DNA of 64,000 bases, from the NCBI RefSeq assembly GCF_900184685.1, contig NZ_FXXL01000006.1, positions 310,001-374,000 on the forward strand, given 5' to 3'. Shown here one piece after another: positions 1-7,935 of this stretch; positions within the stretch are counted from its first letter, which is position 1; each line of letters opens with the position of its first letter. This DNA is from Butyricimonas sp. Marseille-P3923 (GTDB lineage: Bacteria > Bacteroidota > Bacteroidia > Bacteroidales > Marinifilaceae). Below the pieces are notes generated by a model. That model did no database searches. It was not told the origin of the DNA and was given only the letters and a program-made list of their open reading frames with translations. The position numbers were made by a program, and so were the translations under genes.

Positions 1-82
1 GATGTTGTTTACCATGTATTTCTTGGGAATCGGAGCCGTGTTGGCAATTATTGTAACTGAAATTATCAGACGCTTTAGATAA
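1..82 (+). CDS. C-terminal end of a small membrane protein (cut by window start)
   Basis: The reading frame is open from the first base to a TAA at 80-82. It encodes a hydrophobic stretch (roughly residues 2-20 of the visible part) followed by a short basic tail, ETEIIRRFR-like, typical of the last membrane helix of a small inner-membrane protein. It lies 5 bp before the first exbD, so it is probably part of the same operon. In many Bacteroidales a short membrane protein sits between exbB and exbD, which would fit, but too little is visible to name it. The methionine at position 2 may be internal. Confidence 0.55.
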   Translation, partial: MLFTMYFLGIGAVLAIIVTEIIRRFR

Positions 83-87
83 TTATT

Positions 88-675
88 ATGGCAAGAAAAA
101 AGACACCGGAAATTAATGCCACTTCAACGGCGGACATCGCATTCTTGTTGTTGATCTTCTTCTTGGTATCAACAACAATGGACGTCGATTCCGGTTTGTT
201 CAGACGGTTGCCGCCCATGCCACCCGAGGATAAAGTACAGATTCCTCCCGTTGCCAAACGTAACGTTTTACAGGTGATGGTAAACAAGGATGATATGTTG
301 GCTGTAAATTCCGAGATGATGGACATTTCCCAGTTGAAGGCAAAAACGATAGAATTTATCCTGAACAAGGATAATAAACCGGATCTCCCGAGCAAGAAAT
401 TGAAAGAGATTCCTTTCTTCGGGCAGGTCGAGATCTCGAATGGTATAGTTTCCCTGCAAAGTGACCGCGGTACGTCTTACAAAATGTATATTGCCGTTCA
501 AGATGAATTGACGGCAGCGTACGATGAAGTAAGAGATATGAAGGCCATGGAGAAGTGGGGAAAGAAGTATAGTGAACTCACGGAAGAGCAGATGGATGCG
601 GTAAGAAAATACATCCCGACAGCTATTTCCGAGGCAGAACCTAAGAATGTTGGACAGAAAGGAGGAGGTAAATAA
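88..675 (+). CDS. exbD: ExbD/TolR-family biopolymer transport protein (first copy)
   Basis: This 195-residue protein has the ExbD layout: a short basic cytoplasmic N-terminus, one membrane helix (about residues 17-33) and a periplasmic domain. The helix begins with the conserved aspartate in STADIAFLLLIFFLV, the residue that carries protons in the ExbB-ExbD motor. Such motors use the proton gradient to energise TonB-dependent uptake through the outer membrane. The stop codon overlaps the start of the next gene by one base (TAATG), so the two are translationally coupled. Its periplasmic part is longer than in the second copy and ends in a charged Gly/Lys tail. In Bacteroidota two ExbD proteins usually act with one ExbB, which would lie left of the window. 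Confidence 0.9.
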   Translation: MARKKTPEINATSTADIAFLLLIFFLVSTTMDVDSGLFRRLPPMPPEDKVQIPPVAKRNVLQVMVNKDDMLAVNSEMMDISQLKAKTIEFILNKDNKPDLPSKKLKEIPFFGQVEISNGIVSLQSDRGTSYKMYIAVQDELTAAYDEVRDMKAMEKWGKKYSELTEEQMDAVRKYIPTAISEAEPKNVGQKGGGK

Positions 676-1139
676 TGGCTAAATTCAGAAAAGAAGGCTC
701 GAAAGATGTACCGGCAATTTCAACGGCATCTTTACCTGACATCGTTTTCATGTTGTTATTCTTCTTCATGGTAAGTACAACGATGCGCGAGGTTACCCTT
801 ATGGTCAACAACGGTATGCCCGAGGCAAGACAAGTTTCAAAATTGGAAAAGAAATCCTTGGTTAGTAATATCTATATCGGGAAACCGAAAGATCAGTTTG
901 TCGGGGTATACGGTAGTGAACCGCGTATTCAGTTAAATGATAAACTTGCCAATTTAAATGAAATCAGTGCCTTCGTGATCGCCGAGCAGGAAACTCGCAA
1001 GGAGGAAGAGCGCAACATGATTACCAACAACTTGAAAGTTGATCAATTTACAAAGATGGGTATTGTTACCGACGTGAAGCAAGAACTGCGTAAAGCGAAT
1101 TCGCTTCGTATCAGCTACGCGACACGGAAGAAAGTATAA
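675..1139 (+). CDS. exbD: ExbD/TolR-family biopolymer transport protein (second copy)
   Basis: This is a second ExbD of 154 residues, overlapping the previous gene by one base. The membrane helix (about residues 20-37) starts with SLPDIVFMLLFFFMV and keeps the proton-carrying aspartate. The N-terminal part before the helix resembles the first copy, while the periplasmic domains differ, so the pair probably forms a heteromeric ExbD unit rather than being redundant. A strong terminator follows within 25 bp, closing the operon. No TonB gene follows here. Confidence 0.9.
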   Translation: MAKFRKEGSKDVPAISTASLPDIVFMLLFFFMVSTTMREVTLMVNNGMPEARQVSKLEKKSLVSNIYIGKPKDQFVGVYGSEPRIQLNDKLANLNEISAFVIAEQETRKEEERNMITNNLKVDQFTKMGIVTDVKQELRKANSLRISYATRKKV

Positions 1140-1159
1140 TACTTTTATCAATTATAATT

Positions 1160-1190
1160 TAAAAAAAGGGGGCAAATGCTCCCTTTTTTT
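1160..1190. terminator. Intrinsic terminator after the exbD pair
   Basis: A run of A residues and GGGGGC pair with GCTCCC and a run of T residues around an AAAT loop, giving a stem of about 13 bp. The flanking A and T tracts make it able to work in both directions. It separates the exbD operon from the tRNA gene. Confidence 0.8.
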
Positions 1191-1226
1191 AAAAAATTGA
1201 TTAGCTTTGCACTCGGATAAAACAAT

Positions 1227-1298
1227 GGTCCCCTAGTTCAATGGATAGAATGAAGGATTCCGGTTCCTTTGATATGGGTTCGAGTCCCGTGGGGATCA
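1227..1298 (+). tRNA. tRNA-Arg (anticodon CCG)
   Basis: The cloverleaf can be folded by hand. The acceptor stem is GGTCCCC with GGGGATC (one G-T pair); the D arm starts at 1236; the anticodon stem AAGGA/TCCTT is perfect and encloses the loop TTCCGGT; the T arm has the loop TTCGAGT. Positions 34-36 are CCG (1260-1262), which reads CGG arginine codons. The 3' CCA is not encoded: the discriminator A is followed by CACA-type sequence. A terminator follows 10 bp later. Confidence 0.93.
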
Positions 1299-1308
1299 CA
1301 TAAAAGAA

Positions 1309-1336
1309 TGTGTGTCAGTTTTGACACACATTTTTT
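1309..1336. terminator. Terminator between tRNA-Arg and the flavodoxin gene
   Basis: TGTGTGTCA (1309-1317) pairs perfectly with TGACACACA (1322-1330) around GTTT, followed by six T residues. It ends the tRNA transcript on the plus strand and lies 3 bp beyond the stop codon of the convergent flavodoxin gene. Confidence 0.85.
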
Positions 1337-1338
1337 AT

Positions 1339-1899
1339 TCACCGGATTACCTTAATCTCCCGCAACCATTTCAATATATCCTCTTTCGCTTTCTTCACTT
1401 GGCTGCCTCGTACCGGGAAGCCGTCCAGTACCTTTGATTTCGGGCAAAGTTTCTTGATATCATCACCCGTATGTCCCATGCGGCTACCCTCGTGTGTCAT
1501 AAACGGGATGATTGTTTTTCCCGATAAATTATACCCGGACAAGAATGTTGCCACGGGAGGGGCAATCGTCGCCCACCAACAAGGCGAACCCACGAATATG
1601 GTATCGTACTGCTCGATATTTTCGATCTTTCCCTTTATTGCAGGTTTATGTCCTTCCGCGATCTCTTTCTTTGCCTGATCGACTACCGCCTGATAGTTGG
1701 TCGGATAGGCTTTCTCCGGTACGATTTCAAAAACATCGGCACCCGTGGCTTCTTTTATCTGGTTCGCCACCTCTTTGGTATTCCCGCTATGGGAATAATA
1801 CACGACCAGTACTTTTTTCTTTTCCGCTGAAGGCTGTGCTTCCAATCCGACGCCGGTGAATACCGCCGCTAACATGAATAAATAACATTTCTTGCTCAT
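1339..1899 (-). CDS. Exported flavodoxin-family protein
   Basis: The 186-residue product starts with a Sec-type signal peptide (about residues 1-21, ending LEAQ) followed by a flavodoxin fold. The phosphate-binding loop for FMN is seen as YSHSGNTKEVA (about residues 36-46). A second loop, GSPCWWATIAPP (about 102-113), fits the flavin-ring site of the Flavodoxin_4 type. Flavodoxins carry electrons; this one probably works in the periplasm or at the membrane because of its signal peptide, which is less usual than the cytoplasmic form. The gene stands alone and converges on the tRNA gene. The partner reductase is unknown. Confidence 0.8.
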   Translation of the reverse strand: MSKKCYLFMLAAVFTGVGLEAQPSAEKKKVLVVYYSHSGNTKEVANQIKEATGADVFEIVPEKAYPTNYQAVVDQAKKEIAEGHKPAIKGKIENIEQYDTIFVGSPCWWATIAPPVATFLSGYNLSGKTIIPFMTHEGSRMGHTGDDIKKLCPKSKVLDGFPVRGSQVKKAKEDILKWLREIKVIR

Positions 1900-1949
1900 A
1901 CTATTCTATTTTTGTGGTTATTATATTGTATCTCGTTTATTCGATAATA

Positions 1950-2009
1950 CAAAAATAAGGGGAAACGATAAACCGTTCGTTATACGAATTACGGATATAT
2001 ATACCCGTA
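1950..2009 (-). promoter_or_regulatory. Flavodoxin promoter with two adjacent palindromes
   Basis: The minus strand has an exact -7 element TATTTTTG (plus-strand CAAAAATA at 1950-1957), about 50 bp before the start codon. No good -33 TTTG is present at the expected distance. Instead a 13-bp palindrome TTCGT-TAT-ACGAA covers 1976-1988, and a second near-palindrome with arms TACGG/CCGTA covers 1990-2009. A weak -33 with a palindrome over it suggests control by a DNA-binding regulator, which is inference. Confidence 0.5.
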
Positions 2010-2019
2010 TTACTGATCA

Positions 2020-2242
2020 GGGCAAACGCGTCAAAACGCTTTTGCCCTTTTAGTCAAAAGTTTATAAAGTCCATAAAGTTCATAAGGTTTATGGACCCTA
2101 GCGGGCGCTTTGTCCACGGCAGCATGGCTGCCGGTAAACCTTGTCCGAAGGACGCCCAGTACTTTATGAACTTTATAAACTTTAGGAGCTGAAAAGCTCA
2201 ACTTTATGAACCGGGCGAAAAGCGTTTTTAACGCATTTGCCC
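2020..2242. repeat. Nested palindromic repeat, 9-bp-unit family, copy A
   Basis: The spacer between the flavodoxin and kinase genes is a nested palindrome. The outer ends (2020-2047 and 2213-2242) are two near-inverted copies of one sequence, each of which is also a hairpin of GGGCAAA/TTTGCCC type with an inner GCGT/ACGC stem. Inside them, 9-bp units such as GTTTATAAA, GTTCATAAG run from about 2060 and return as inverted units TTTATGAAC from about 2161. The centre (about 2095-2160) holds GTCCGAAGGAC and the hairpin CGGCAGC-ATG-GCTGCCG. Five other copies of the inner element occur at 4762, 12113, 16567, 30917 and 60989. Confidence 0.8.
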
Positions 2243-2274
2243 TGTGTTACCGATTCGGATTATCGGGATTTTTA

Positions 2275-2282
2275 TACCTTTG
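2275..2282 (+). promoter_or_regulatory. -7 promoter element of the hybrid kinase gene
   Basis: TACCTTTG matches the Bacteroidota -7 consensus TAnnTTTG exactly and ends 15 bp before the ATG at 2298, so the leader would be very short. The -33 region (about 2251-2257) is poor. Confidence 0.5.
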
Positions 2283-2297
2283 TACAAACTGATAGTT

Positions 2298-4769
2298 ATG
2301 CAAAGACCGTTTAAATTTACCAAATTCAAACTGATCACGGGGTATATTCTGATACTCCTTCTCGGTGCTATTGCCATCATTTTTATTTACAAGCAGACGA
2401 TAGCTCTCACGGAGAAAGGGAATGACGAGATTGTCATGCAACAGAAATTATTCATCATCGGCAACACGCTGACAAAATTATACGAGGCAGAGAATACCGG
2501 GTTGTCTTTTTCCCAAACCGGCTCGGAAAAGAATTTCAACAGGTATATGCAATTGATTCAAGATATCCGGTATAATATGGATACCTTGAAATATCTGTCC
2601 ATGAGCGAGGAACAAAACATGCGGATCGACACGGTTCACGCGCTTTTGAGCGACCGGATACAGAATTTGAAAGATTTACTCTATGTCAAGAAATACGCTA
2701 TCCCGGAGGATTTTTATAATAAGACAGTTGAAAAGATTGAATTTCTGAAAGACTCTATCGGCAAAGAGCCTAAAATCAAACACCGGATTGTCGCGACAGT
2801 GGATAGCAGTAAGATTATTAAAGAAAAGAAAGGATGGCTCGGCATCCGTACTAAAAGGGATTCCATTTTAAGAGTGGACACGACCTATCACTATTTCGCG
2901 GACACGGTCGGGATATCCAATAACACGGATTCACTCATGAACGTGATTCGCGATTCGTGGAGTCAATACCAGCAAGAGAAAGAAGAAATCGATGCAGAGA
3001 TTTACAAGCGGGAAAAGATTGTCATACAAAGCGGACAAAAGATCACGGAACGTTTGAAACGCATATTAAAAGCCCTCGAAAAAGAGGAAATCGAGCACAC
3101 CCGCATCCGTTTGGAACAGCAGCAAACAACCACCGAACAGCTTACCCAAACGCTCTCGTGGGTGGCAATCATAGCCTGCTTGCTGGTGGTGTTTTTTGTT
3201 ATTCTTATCATCAATGACATCAGCCAAAGCCAACGATACAGGCGGGAACTGGAAGCCGCCAACGCTTACACGGAACGTTTGTTGCACAACCGGGAAAAGT
3301 TGATGCTTACCGTTACGCATGATATAAAATCACCTCTAAGTTCTATTATCGGGTATATTGAATTACTGAGCAATACACCCTTGGAGGAACGCCAATATTA
3401 TTTCCTCCGGAACATGAAAGGCTCTGCCGAGCATATATTGCATCTAGCTAACAACCTACTGGATTTCTCCAAGTTGGAAGCCAACAAAATGGAGATTAAT
3501 ACCGTTCCGTATACTCCCGGTCGCCTCCTGCAAGAGATTGCAGACAGTTTTCTGCCCTTGGCCGGAGAAAAAGGATTGGAATTAAGGAGTGATATCAGCA
3601 ACGCACTGAACGAACATTTCTTGGGCGATCCCATGAAAGTAAGGCAGATCGTGGTGAATATCCTCTCCAACGCCATCAAATACACTCAAAAAGGTAAGAT
3701 TTCGCTCTCCGCCTTTATCCCCGGAACCAACAACGAGCAACTGATGATCGTTATCAAAGACTCCGGTCCCGGCATGACGGAAGAAGAACAGGAACTTATT
3801 TTCAAGGAATTTACCCGACTTACGCCACAGCACAATAACGGCGCGGAAGGAACCGGATTGGGACTCACGATCACGATGCAACTCGTACACCTGTTAGGAG
3901 GAGAACTCTCCCTCAACAGTAAAAAGGGGGAAGGAAGCACATTCACCGTGAAACTTCCTCTCGTGAAAGCGCCCATGCAAGAAACAGCCGCGACAGAACC
4001 GGGACAAATCGCTCCCGTTATGCACGAGGGAACAAAAGCCTTCCTCGTGGATGATGATGAATTACAGCTTACCGTCAATTCGGAATTTTTGCGTAAAGTA
4101 GGTATTAGCAGCGACACGTGCACCCATCCTCTTGAAGCGCTGTCCATACTCGAAAAAGGGAATTACGACCTTGTTCTCTCGGATATACAGATGCCTGATA
4201 TGGACGGGTTCGAACTGGTGAAACAGATCAGACAGTCAGCATCGGAAAAGATAAAAGACCTTCCTGTCATCGCGCTGTCGGCACGAGCTGACATGCAGGA
4301 GCAGGAGTACCTTGATGCCGGGTTCTCTGCCTACCTGAATAAACCGTTTACCCCGGAACAACTTTACACCAAGGTAAACGAGTTATTGGACTGGGACATC
4401 AAAATAGCTCCACCCACGGGTGAAGACCATGACACGAACGCACCTTTTGACCTAAGTATGATCATGGTCTTCGCCGACAACGATAAGGATGCCGCAAACC
4501 AGATCATTCAATCCTTTGTTTCGGATTGTGTCCAGAATTTCCAACATCTTGAGGAACACGTGCAGCAACACGAGATGGAACAAGTCAAGAAACTCGCTCA
4601 CAAGATGCTGCCTATGTTCAAACAATTGTCAATCCATCAAGTTATACCGCTATTACTCTCCCTCGAGAGAATGGATCCCGAACAAGTGGAAGAAGCACAG
4701 GTAGCTGAAACCGTGAGAAAAGTCGTTCAAACGGGGAATGAAGTAATACAGTTGCTTCGGAGTTTATAA
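2298..4769 (+). CDS. Hybrid sensor histidine kinase with receiver and HPt domains
   Basis: The ATG at 2298 is preferred over an upstream GTG because it directly precedes the first membrane helix and follows the -7 box. The 823-residue protein has a helix at about 13-31, a largely helical extracytoplasmic sensor (about 32-283), a second helix (about 285-307) and a kinase core with H341 in LTVTHDIKSPLSS. ATP-binding boxes follow: N box with NILSNAIKY, G1 DSGPGM, G2 GTGLGLT. A receiver domain follows with phospho-acceptor D629 in SDIQMPDMDG, then a C-terminal HPt-like domain with H768 in LAHKMLPMF. Phosphate would thus pass H-D-H to an external response regulator. The convergent sigma-54 regulator downstream is the obvious partner, as in RteA/RteB. 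The stop codon lies inside the repeat that follows. Confidence 0.92.
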   Translation: MQRPFKFTKFKLITGYILILLLGAIAIIFIYKQTIALTEKGNDEIVMQQKLFIIGNTLTKLYEAENTGLSFSQTGSEKNFNRYMQLIQDIRYNMDTLKYLSMSEEQNMRIDTVHALLSDRIQNLKDLLYVKKYAIPEDFYNKTVEKIEFLKDSIGKEPKIKHRIVATVDSSKIIKEKKGWLGIRTKRDSILRVDTTYHYFADTVGISNNTDSLMNVIRDSWSQYQQEKEEIDAEIYKREKIVIQSGQKITERLKRILKALEKEEIEHTRIRLEQQQTTTEQLTQTLSWVAIIACLLVVFFVILIINDISQSQRYRRELEAANAYTERLLHNREKLMLTVTHDIKSPLSSIIGYIELLSNTPLEERQYYFLRNMKGSAEHILHLANNLLDFSKLEANKMEINTVPYTPGRLLQEIADSFLPLAGEKGLELRSDISNALNEHFLGDPMKVRQIVVNILSNAIKYTQKGKISLSAFIPGTNNEQLMIVIKDSGPGMTEEEQELIFKEFTRLTPQHNNGAEGTGLGLTITMQLVHLLGGELSLNSKKGEGSTFTVKLPLVKAPMQETAATEPGQIAPVMHEGTKAFLVDDDELQLTVNSEFLRKVGISSDTCTHPLEALSILEKGNYDLVLSDIQMPDMDGFELVKQIRQSASEKIKDLPVIALSARADMQEQEYLDAGFSAYLNKPFTPEQLYTKVNELLDWDIKIAPPTGEDHDTNAPFDLSMIMVFADNDKDAANQIIQSFVSDCVQNFQHLEEHVQQHEMEQVKKLAHKMLPMFKQLSIHQVIPLLLSLERMDPEQVEEAQVAETVRKVVQTGNEVIQLLRSL

Positions 4770-4911
4770 AGTTCATAAGGTTTATAAAGTTACGGGTGTC
4801 CTTCGGACAAAATTAAAACGGCAGCACAAGCTGCCGTTGATATAATATCTCGTTGATTTTTTTAAACTTTATGAACTTTTTAAACTTTATAAACCTTATA
4901 AACTTTACAAA
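4762..4911. repeat. 9-bp-unit palindromic repeat, copy B
   Basis: This fills the whole gap between the convergent kinase and regulator genes. Units GTTTATAAA/GTTCATAAG start in the last codons of the kinase gene, whose TAA is part of a unit, and inverted units run up to the stop codon of the regulator gene (4912-4914). The centre holds GTCCTTCGGAC-like sequence and CGGCAGC-ACAA-GCTGCCG, in the opposite order to copy A. Confidence 0.85.
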
Positions 4912-6243
4912 CTATAAATCCTCCAACCCATAGTTTTTTAGCTTATTATACAGGGTTTTTCGGTCGATTTGGAGCATCCGGGCAGCCTCGCTCTTGTTAT
5001 TCCTGCACTTTTGCAGAGCTTCCTTTATTAATTCGATTTCCATCTCCCGGCGGGTACCCATCGTCTTTTCCGGTTCGACAGGCTTTTGTGATAATTCCGG
5101 TGGCAAGCATATCTTGGTGATTAATTTTCCTTGGCAAAGCAGGGTTGCCCGTTTCACGATATTACGCAATTCACGAAGGTTACCCGGCCAAGCGTAAGTA
5201 TTAAATATCCGCATCACCTCATCATCAAATCCTGCCACTTGTTTACCCAATTCTTCGTTCGCCTTGTCAAGGAAATGATTGGCAAATACCATGATATCCT
5301 CTTTCCGTTCTCTTAACGGCAAAGCTTGGATGGAAAACTCGTTGAGACGATGGTATAAGTCTTCCCGGAAACGCCCTTCGGCAACAGCTTCTTTCAAATT
5401 CTCGTTTGTAGCCGAAATAATACGCACGTCAAAAGGCACATCGACACTACTTCCCACGGGATGTACCTTGCGTTCTTCAAGGGCTCGCAACAATTGTACC
5501 TGCACGTCATAAGGCAGATTACCTATCTCATCGAGGAAAATCGTTCCCCCGGATGCCGTCACAAAATATCCTTGTTTATCACACGCTGCCCCCGTAAAAG
5601 CACCTTTCACGTGTCCGAAAAGTTCGCTCGTGGCAATATCTCTCGGGATAGCCCCGCAATCCACTGCCACGAAAGGCCCGTCTTTCCGGGCACTCGTCAA
5701 GTGAATCAGACGGGCTATATATTCCTTACCGGTACCGCTCTCGCCGTTAATTAAAACGGTCATCATGGTCGGTCCCACCAAACGGATATACTCGTACTGC
5801 TGATCAGCACTCTCACTTACCCCTTTTATATAAGCGAAAGCCGTTGTTTTAACTTTTGCCTGAACCGGCTTGGCAGGTTCCGTTTCCAGCTTCAACGCTT
5901 CCTGCAATTTCTTCAGAATTTCGTCCGGGATAACCGGTTTTGCCACGTAATCAAAAGCCCCCAACTTCATCGCCGTCACGGCTGTCTGAATATCGGCGTA
6001 TCCTGTCATTAGCAACACCTGTGTCTCGGGTGTTTTCTCTTTAATCAACCGCAACAAATCAATCCCGTCCTTATCGGGTAAACGCAAATCCGTCAGCACA
6101 AGATCAAACGTCTCCTTGTCCAATTTTTTCACGGCTTCCTTGTACGAGAATGCATTCTCCACCTCGAATCCCCGTTTCCCTAACCAATTCTTCAACATGA
6201 TACAGAAAGTCGTATCATCATCAACCACTAAGATTTTTGCCAT
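4912..6243 (-). CDS. Sigma-54-dependent response regulator (NtrC/AtoC family)
   Basis: This 443-residue protein has the three NtrC-type domains. The receiver (1-120) has acidic residues D8-D10 and phospho-acceptor D52 in LTDLRLPDKDG. The AAA+ domain (about 145-375) has Walker A GESGTGKE, the sigma-54-contacting loop GAFTGA, Walker B GTIFLDEIG and the arginine-finger region FREDLYHRL. The C-terminal Fis-type helix-turn-helix is KSEAARMLQIDRKTLYNKL. It activates sigma-54 RNA polymerase when phosphorylated, most likely by the convergent hybrid kinase. The pair resembles RteA/RteB of Bacteroides conjugative elements in domain layout; no conjugation genes are seen nearby, so a chromosomal role is more likely. 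Confidence 0.92.
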   Translation of the reverse strand: MAKILVVDDDTTFCIMLKNWLGKRGFEVENAFSYKEAVKKLDKETFDLVLTDLRLPDKDGIDLLRLIKEKTPETQVLLMTGYADIQTAVTAMKLGAFDYVAKPVIPDEILKKLQEALKLETEPAKPVQAKVKTTAFAYIKGVSESADQQYEYIRLVGPTMMTVLINGESGTGKEYIARLIHLTSARKDGPFVAVDCGAIPRDIATSELFGHVKGAFTGAACDKQGYFVTASGGTIFLDEIGNLPYDVQVQLLRALEERKVHPVGSSVDVPFDVRIISATNENLKEAVAEGRFREDLYHRLNEFSIQALPLRERKEDIMVFANHFLDKANEELGKQVAGFDDEVMRIFNTYAWPGNLRELRNIVKRATLLCQGKLITKICLPPELSQKPVEPEKTMGTRREMEIELIKEALQKCRNNKSEAARMLQIDRKTLYNKLKNYGLEDL

Positions 6244-6329
6244 ACGTCGATTATTTTACACACGAAAATAGTTTTAATCGACTAAAGAAAAAAGTTTTTA
6301 ACGCAATTTAGGATAAAGGGGAGTTTTCT

Positions 6330-6419
6330 TTATTCCGCTTCATGTTCGGGGTCACTTAAAAAGTGCGGTAGTAAAAGTCCCGAAATAGCCATCACGATGA
6401 AAAATATATACGTTACCAT
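6330..6419 (-). CDS. 29-residue single-helix membrane peptide
   Basis: A short frame from ATG (6417-6419) to TAA encodes a hydrophobic segment of about 18 residues (MVTYIFFIVMAISGLLLP) and an acidic tail ending PEHEAE. An AGGAGG Shine-Dalgarno sequence stands a few bases before the ATG, which is rare and strong for this phylum and decides in favour of a real gene. It is upstream of, and on the same strand as, the sigma-54 regulator (87 bp apart). No family is recognised. It could be a regulatory subunit of a membrane complex or a type-I-toxin-like peptide. Confidence 0.6.
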   Translation of the reverse strand: MVTYIFFIVMAISGLLLPHFLSDPEHEAE

Positions 6420-6541
6420 AATTCCTCCTTTTTTATCATTCAATCCTTTACTCTTATAATAGAGAATTGTATGCCATATCGGTAAACAGGGTAATACTAT
6501 CACACAGATATCTAATTATCAACGACATGCTATAAAACTAC

Positions 6542-6573
6542 AATTCCCCGTGGAATGTATTCCATGGGGAATT
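6542..6573 (-). terminator. Long hairpin after argH
   Basis: AATTCCCC and TGGAAT pair with ATTCCA and GGGGAATT in a 15-bp stem with one G-T pair and a 2-base loop. It lies 25 bp beyond the argH stop codon and marks the end of the arginine operon. The following T tract is short, so termination may be incomplete. The structure is almost fully palindromic and could also be a protein-binding site. Confidence 0.6.
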
Positions 6574-6597
6574 ATGTGGAAAAAGTGTAGAAAAAGA

Positions 6598-7935
6598 CTA
6601 CAATTTCAACAAGCGTTTTTCAGCTTCCCGAACGGCAGAAATATCCCATGCGGCCATTCTTTCGTCAAACCTGTCCTTTATTTTGTTCAGACAAAGATTC
6701 CCGATACTCCCCTCGTGCGTGTGATGAATCTCATGCGTCCCCGCGTGATACTCCCCCTGTTGGACTTGCATTCCTATTTTTCGATAGGCTTCCCGAAAAG
6801 GTACTCCCGCCATCACCATTTCGTTTACATCTTCCACGGAAAAAATATACCCGTAGCGGGGATCTTTCAGTATATCCCGTTTTAACGCCATGTCTTTCAG
6901 CACGAGATGAGCCATAAAAAGACAATCGTTCAATTCACGGAATGCGGGTAAATATAATTCCTTCGTTAATTGCATATCCCGGAAATAACCGGAAGTGAGA
7001 TTCCCACACAACATTGCCATTTGGATTGGCAATGATTGTAAGCGATTACACTTCGCCCGAATCAGTTCAAATATATCCGGATTTTTCTTGTGCGGCATAA
7101 TGCTTGAGCCTGTCGTGTATTTATCCGGCAAATGTACGAAACCGAAATTTCCACAGGCAAACAGACAGACATCGGCAGCTAGCCGCCCCAAAGTTGTCGC
7201 CACGGCAGCCAACCCGAACAACACGTTCTTTTCCATCTTTCCTCTTTGCATCTGAGCGTACACGACGTTATACGCCAGATCGGCGAATCCCAACAACCCG
7301 GTTGTCATTTTCCGGTTCAAGGCTATCGACGAACCGTAGCCTGCACCCGACCCAAGCGGATTGGTATTTACCATATCGTACGCCGCTTTCAAGAGCAACA
7401 AATCATCTGTCAACGATTCGGCATAAGCGCCGAACCACAATCCGAATGAAGAGGGCATCGCTACCTGCAAATGTGTGTATCCCGGTATCAGTATATCCTT
7501 GCTTTCCTCCGCCCGCTGTATCAACAAACGGAACAAGCGTTCCACGCTTTCCAATGTCTCGAAAATCGCTTCCCGCGAAAACAATTTCAAATCAAGTAAT
7601 ACTTGATCGTTCCGGGAACGTCCCGTGTGGATCTTTTTTCCCGCATCCCCACATTCCTCCACCAGCATCAATTCTATTTGCGAGTGTACATCCTCAACCC
7701 CTTCTCCTATCACAAACTCCCCCTTTTCCACCCGTGCATGAATACCGATCAATGCCTTTCGTAGTTGTCTGTATTCTTCGTCACTTACCAAACTCACGTG
7801 ATGTAACATTTCCAAATGTGCCAAACTCCCCGTCACGTCAGCTTTCGCCAACATCACGTCCAATTCCCGATCTTTCCCGATGGTGAATGATTCGGTAAAA
7901 TTGTCTATATCGTATCCTTTATCCCAAAGCCGCAT
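6598..7935 (-). CDS. argH: Argininosuccinate lyase
   Basis: The 445-residue protein splits argininosuccinate into arginine and fumarate, the last step of arginine synthesis. It belongs to the fumarase/aspartase superfamily: the signature loop GSSIMPHKKNP is complete (about residues 276-286) and carries the catalytic serine. HTGRSRNDQV (about 103-112) and the TH of GYTHLQVAMPS (about 152-162) form the rest of the active site. Length is normal for the family. It is the last gene of the arginine operon, separated from argE by a 220-bp repeat-filled spacer. The start ATG follows inverted TTTTAGA-type repeats directly. Confidence 0.95.
   Translation of the reverse strand: MRLWDKGYDIDNFTESFTIGKDRELDVMLAKADVTGSLAHLEMLHHVSLVSDEEYRQLRKALIGIHARVEKGEFVIGEGVEDVHSQIELMLVEECGDAGKKIHTGRSRNDQVLLDLKLFSREAIFETLESVERLFRLLIQRAEESKDILIPGYTHLQVAMPSSFGLWFGAYAESLTDDLLLLKAAYDMVNTNPLGSGAGYGSSIALNRKMTTGLLGFADLAYNVVYAQMQRGKMEKNVLFGLAAVATTLGRLAADVCLFACGNFGFVHLPDKYTTGSSIMPHKKNPDIFELIRAKCNRLQSLPIQMAMLCGNLTSGYFRDMQLTKELYLPAFRELNDCLFMAHLVLKDMALKRDILKDPRYGYIFSVEDVNEMVMAGVPFREAYRKIGMQVQQGEYHAGTHEIHHTHEGSIGNLCLNKIKDRFDERMAAWDISAVREAEKRLLKL

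Noticed and set aside
2244-2297. A GTG start giving the hybrid kinase 18 more residues
   Set aside because: It lies upstream of the -7 promoter element and inside the repeat end. The ATG at 2298 directly precedes the membrane helix.
6440-6480. A sigma-54 -24/-12 site before the small membrane peptide (TGGCATACAATTCTC, minus strand)
   Set aside because: The -24 half fits but the -12 GC is missing, so the match is too weak to report as a promoter.
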